From Pseudomonas sp. J452 (GTDB taxonomy: Bacteria > Pseudomonadota > Gammaproteobacteria > Pseudomonadales > Pseudomonadaceae): DNA of 64,000 nt. The stretch covers positions 4,340,001 to 4,404,000 of the forward strand of contig NZ_CP088294.1 in assembly GCF_024666525.1 (NCBI RefSeq), in the 5' to 3' direction. Under the pieces are notes generated by a model, which saw only the letters and a list, made by a program, of their open reading frames with translations, did no database searches and had not been told where the DNA came from. Every line of letters starts with the position of its first letter. Position 1 is the first letter of the stretch. The translations under genes and the position numbers were made by a program. This document shows positions 61,190 through 64,000 of this stretch, piece by piece.

Positions 61190-63064
61190 CTAGCGCACGT
61201 CACCCCGCAACTGCGCCACCTGCTCTTGCAGCACCAGGCGCCCGGTATCGGCCGGCATCGGCTGCCCGGCGACCAGAGTGATGCGCGACCAGAAGCGCCT
61301 GAACAGGCCCTTGTGCGGCGCGCGACTGAAGAAGCTGCCCCACAGGCCCTGCAGCGCCATGGGGATCACCGGCACCGGGTTGGCGGCCAGGATGCGCTCC
61401 ACCCCGGCCTTGAACTCGTCGATCTCGCCGCTGGTGGTCAGCTTGCCCTCGGGGAAGATACACACCACCTCGCCATCCGCCAGGTACTGGGCGATGCGCT
61501 GGAAAGCCTGCTCGTAGGTTTTCTCGTCTTCGCTGCGCCCGGCGATCGGCACGGTGCCGGCGGTGCGGAAGATGAAGTTGAGCACCGGCAACTGGTAGAT
61601 CTTGTAGTACATGACGAAGCGCACCGGCCGGCGCACCGCGCCGCCGATCAGCAGCGCATCGACGAAGGACACGTGGTTGCACACCAGCACCGCCGCGCCC
61701 TCGTCCGGAATCGCCTCCAGCCCCTGGTGCTTGACCCGGTACATCGAGTGGCTGAGCAGCCAGATAAGGAAGCGCATGGTGAATTCGGGAACGATCTTGA
61801 AGATGTAGGCGTTGACCGCGATGTTCATCAGCGACACCACCAGGAACAGCTGCGGGATCGACAACCCGGCGACGTTCAGCAACAGCATCGCCACCAGCGC
61901 CGAAACCACCATGAACAGGGCGTTGAGGATGTTGTTGGCGGCGATCACCCGCGCCCGCTCGTTTTCCACGGTGCGCGACTGGATCAGCGCATACAGCGGC
62001 ACGATGTAGAAGCCGCCGAAGATGCCGATGCCAAGGATATCCGCCAGCAGCCACCAGGCCTGGCCTTGCCCCAGCAGGGTCAGCCAGGTGTAGGGCTCGG
62101 CCGCCGTCGGGAAGCCTGCCGAGTGCCACCACAGGAGGATGCCGAAGATCGTCATGCCCATCGAGCCGAACGGCACCAGACCGATCTCCACCTTGCGCCC
62201 GGACAGGCGCTCGCAGAGCACCGAACCCAGCGCGATGCCCACCGAGAACACGGTGAGAATCAGGGTGATGACGGTCTTGTCACCATGCAGCAGGTCCTTG
62301 GCGAAGGCCGGAATCTGCGCCAGGTAGATCGAGCCGATAAACCAGAACCAGGAGTTGCCGAGCAGCGAGCGTGATACCGCCGGCCGCTGGCCGAGGCCTA
62401 GACGCACGGTGGCCCAGGTCTGGCGGAAGATATTCCAGTCCAGCACCAGCTCCGGCAGCGCCGCATGGGAGCGTGGGATGTTGCGGCTGGCCAGGTAGCC
62501 GAGACAGGCGACCAGCACGATGGCAGTCGACACCAGCCCGGCGGAATGACTACCGGACATGATCACCCCGGCGCCGATGGTGCCGGCGAGGATGGCCAGG
62601 AAAGTGCCCATCTCCACCAGGGCGTTGCCGCCGACCAGCTCCTCCTCGCGCAGGGTGGCCGGCAGGATCGAATACTTCACCGGGCCGAACAGCGCCGAGT
62701 GGGTGCCCATGCCAAACAGCGCGAGCAACAGCAACGGCAGGCTGTTGAGAAAGAAACCGGCGGCACCGACCAGCATGATGACGATCTCGGCCAGCTTGAT
62801 CACCCGGATCAGCGCGTCCTTGGCGAACTTCTCGCCAAACTGTCCGCCGAGGGCGGAGAACAGGAAGAACGGCAGAATGAACAGCATGTGGCAGAAGTTG
62901 ACCAGCAGGTTGCCGGTCTTGTCCGAGAACGCCATGTTGAACAGGATGACGAAGATCAGCCCCTGCTTGAACACGTTGTCGTTGAAGGCGCCAAGCAGCT
63001 GCGTGATGAAGAACGGCAGGAAGCGCCGGGTGCCGAGCAGGGCGAATTGCGAGTGTTGGGTCAT
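61190..63064 (-). CDS. MFS transporter fused to a PlsC-type 1-acyl-glycerophosphate acyltransferase
   Basis: The product is 624 residues. About 12 TM helices (residues 10-410, FLPFFITQLLGAFNDNVFKQGL like LplT) followed by a PlsC acyltransferase domain (about 425-620) with NHVSFVD (H-x4-D motif) and FPEGKLT. In enterobacteria LplT flips lysophospholipids inward and Aas re-acylates them; here flippase-like and acyltransferase parts are one polypeptide without the acyl-ACP synthetase part of Aas. A likely role is lysophospholipid repair. ATG 63064 begins the family N-terminus (MTQHSQFALLGTRRFLPFF). Confidence 0.9.
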   Translation of the reverse strand: MTQHSQFALLGTRRFLPFFITQLLGAFNDNVFKQGLIFVILFNMAFSDKTGNLLVNFCHMLFILPFFLFSALGGQFGEKFAKDALIRVIKLAEIVIMLVGAAGFFLNSLPLLLLALFGMGTHSALFGPVKYSILPATLREEELVGGNALVEMGTFLAILAGTIGAGVIMSGSHSAGLVSTAIVLVACLGYLASRNIPRSHAALPELVLDWNIFRQTWATVRLGLGQRPAVSRSLLGNSWFWFIGSIYLAQIPAFAKDLLHGDKTVITLILTVFSVGIALGSVLCERLSGRKVEIGLVPFGSMGMTIFGILLWWHSAGFPTAAEPYTWLTLLGQGQAWWLLADILGIGIFGGFYIVPLYALIQSRTVENERARVIAANNILNALFMVVSALVAMLLLNVAGLSIPQLFLVVSLMNIAVNAYIFKIVPEFTMRFLIWLLSHSMYRVKHQGLEAIPDEGAAVLVCNHVSFVDALLIGGAVRRPVRFVMYYKIYQLPVLNFIFRTAGTVPIAGRSEDEKTYEQAFQRIAQYLADGEVVCIFPEGKLTTSGEIDEFKAGVERILAANPVPVIPMALQGLWGSFFSRAPHKGLFRRFWSRITLVAGQPMPADTGRLVLQEQVAQLRGDVR

Positions 63065-63209
63065 CGTCCATGTACCTGGCGGCGGGCCGCCTGCGAGTAG
63101 TAATCCAAGAGCTGGCGAGGAATGTGACCTCTCTCCTATTGGATTGCAAGACTGGCCGGGGAGCCACATCCATGCGACTCCACCAAGGCATAACCCAGGC
63201 CTCAGTACC

Positions 63210-63267
63210 GTAGCCCGGACTTCAGTCCGGGGCTGGCTGAGGCGCCCCGGACTGAAGTCCGGGCTAC
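63210..63267. repeat. GTAGCCCGGA-type inverted repeat
   Basis: 23-bp arms at 63210-63232 and 63245-63267 are exact reverse complements (GTAGCCCGGACTTCAGTCCG then GGG), 12-bp spacer. Each arm is itself palindromic (CCCGGACTTCAGTCCGGG). Related by its ends to 36195-36259. Sits after azlD (minus strand). Confidence 0.75.
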
Positions 63268-63292
63268 CGGCAGATAGCAAGCCTCGCAGCGA

Positions 63293-63622
63293 CTAGATAG
63301 GCAATTGCCCCAACGCCCAACGCAGCAGGAAGAACACCAGCAACCCGCCACCGATAGTCGCCAGCAGATTGCGCGTCAGTGCGGCGACGCCGATGGTCAC
63401 CAGCCCGGCCAACAGATAGGCGTTGTCCAGGCTCAGGGCCAGATGCTGGCCATCGGGCAACAGCATGCCGGGCACGACGATGGCAGTGAGCACCGCCGTC
63501 GGCACGTAATGCAGACCCTGGCGCACCAGCGGTGGGAAGCGCAAGTCGGGGAAGGCGAACAGGCTGTAGCGGGTGGTGAAGGTGATCGCCAGCATGCCGA
63601 GAATCAGTAGCCAGTTATCCAT
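63293..63622 (-). CDS. azlD: AzlD-family branched-chain amino acid exporter subunit
   Basis: The product is 109 residues, four hydrophobic segments. TRYSLFAFPDLRFPPLVRQGLHYVPTAVLTAIVVPGMLLP is the AzlD signature. Forms the small subunit of the AzlCD (YgaZH-like) exporter. Start overlaps the azlC stop by one base. Confidence 0.88.
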   Translation of the reverse strand: MDNWLLILGMLAITFTTRYSLFAFPDLRFPPLVRQGLHYVPTAVLTAIVVPGMLLPDGQHLALSLDNAYLLAGLVTIGVAALTRNLLATIGGGLLVFFLLRWALGQLPI

Positions 63623-64000
63623 CAGAACACCTCATCCTGCAGCAGGCGGTAACGCCGTTCGAGCAACACGCCGACCACAATCCCGGCGCCGGCCGCGGCC
63701 ATCAGGCCGAGCTGGTAGGGCAACCCGTGGCCGACCAGGGCCACGGCGCCGGCGACCAATGCCGCCGCCACCTGCGGGCGATTGCGCAGCACCGGCACGA
63801 CGATGCCGATGAAGGTGGCGAGCATGGCGAAGTCCAGCCCCCAGGCGGCGATGTTCGGCACGGCCTGGCCGAACACCAGGCCGATCAGGGTGCACAGCTG
63901 CCAGTTCAGGTACATCGCCAGCGCCGCACCGAGGAAATACCAGTGCTTGTACGGCGAGCTATCCGTCTCGGCATAGCGATGCTGGACCACGGCGAAGGCC
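63622..64000 (-). CDS. azlC: AzlC-family branched-chain amino acid exporter subunit (C-terminal part)
   Basis: About 125 residues are in the window; the 5' end lies beyond position 64000. Segments WYFLGAALAMYLNWQLCTLIGLVFG and FAMLATFIGIVVPVLRNRPQVAAALVAG match AzlC C-terminal membrane helices. Coupled to azlD. Confidence 0.88.
   Translation of the reverse strand, partial: AFAVVQHRYAETDSSPYKHWYFLGAALAMYLNWQLCTLIGLVFGQAVPNIAAWGLDFAMLATFIGIVVPVLRNRPQVAAALVAGAVALVGHGLPYQLGLMAAAGAGIVVGVLLERRYRLLQDEVF

Overview
The window is a stretch of Pseudomonas chromosome (Gammaproteobacteria). It has high GC throughout except for the left 3.6 kb. Supporting evidence is the bkdR/bkdAA-bkdAB-bkdB-lpdV cluster, minCDE followed by rluA and apeB, and the prc / EAL-CBS-GGDEF / FKBP / tRNA-Asp / tRNA-Val / rdgC block, all arranged as I remember them from P. 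aeruginosa-type genomes. Pseudomonas REP pairs are also present. Species cannot be fixed from the sequence alone.

Layout. 1-3.26 kb: an AT-rich, apparently transferred locus with a calcineurin-like metallophosphoesterase followed by a STAND-type NTPase and TPR-like region. It looks like one large anti-phage-type gene broken by an in-frame TGA and a +1 frameshift in a C6 tract. 3.8-9.5 kb: branched-chain keto-acid dehydrogenase operon with its Lrp-type activator. 9.7-18 kb: a serine hydrolase, a DUF3087 membrane protein, an orphan ParA, the helicase HrpA and a chemoreceptor. 18.1-26.1 kb: an agmatine/polyamine block (aguA, aguB, polyamine-binding protein, TorF-like porin, a Tat-exported second agmatine-deiminase homologue, an amidohydrolase) with a divergent LysR gene. 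26.1-27.3 kb: a scar with fadD and hrpA-like fragments plus a 317-bp element. 27.3-33.4 kb: envelope and lipid genes (alpha/beta hydrolase, MlaA/VacJ, pirin, patatin, LpxL-type acyltransferase). 33.5-37.8 kb: minCDE, rluA, apeB. 37.8-42.4 kb: exbB-exbD-tonB with an ankyrin/LprI-like lipoprotein. 43-51.1 kb: an AraC-like regulator, an MBL-fold protein, and a GntR-controlled ABC importer with a cytoplasmic phosphatase-superfamily hydrolase and a HAD phosphatase. 51.2-64 kb: quinone oxidoreductase, Prc, the EAL-CBS-GGDEF protein, a small XRE operon, YkvA, FKBP isomerase, two tRNAs, rdgC, a guanidine-II riboswitch with a Gdx/SugE exporter, an MFS-acyltransferase fusion, and azlD/azlC running off the right edge.

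The most unusual structures are mobile and regulatory. A family of 140-bp (one 197-bp) inverted-repeat elements is present in four complete copies, each flanked by a 3-bp TNA direct repeat. Two copies sit exactly at the TGA stop codon of a neighbouring gene. One has landed between the aptamer of the guanidine-II riboswitch and the ribosome-binding site it controls. The broken metallophosphoesterase-STAND gene and the GntR/ABC/phosphoesterase operon, with two matching candidate operators, are the best candidates for less-described systems. All calls rest on reading the sequence and on remembered family features; no database search was run.
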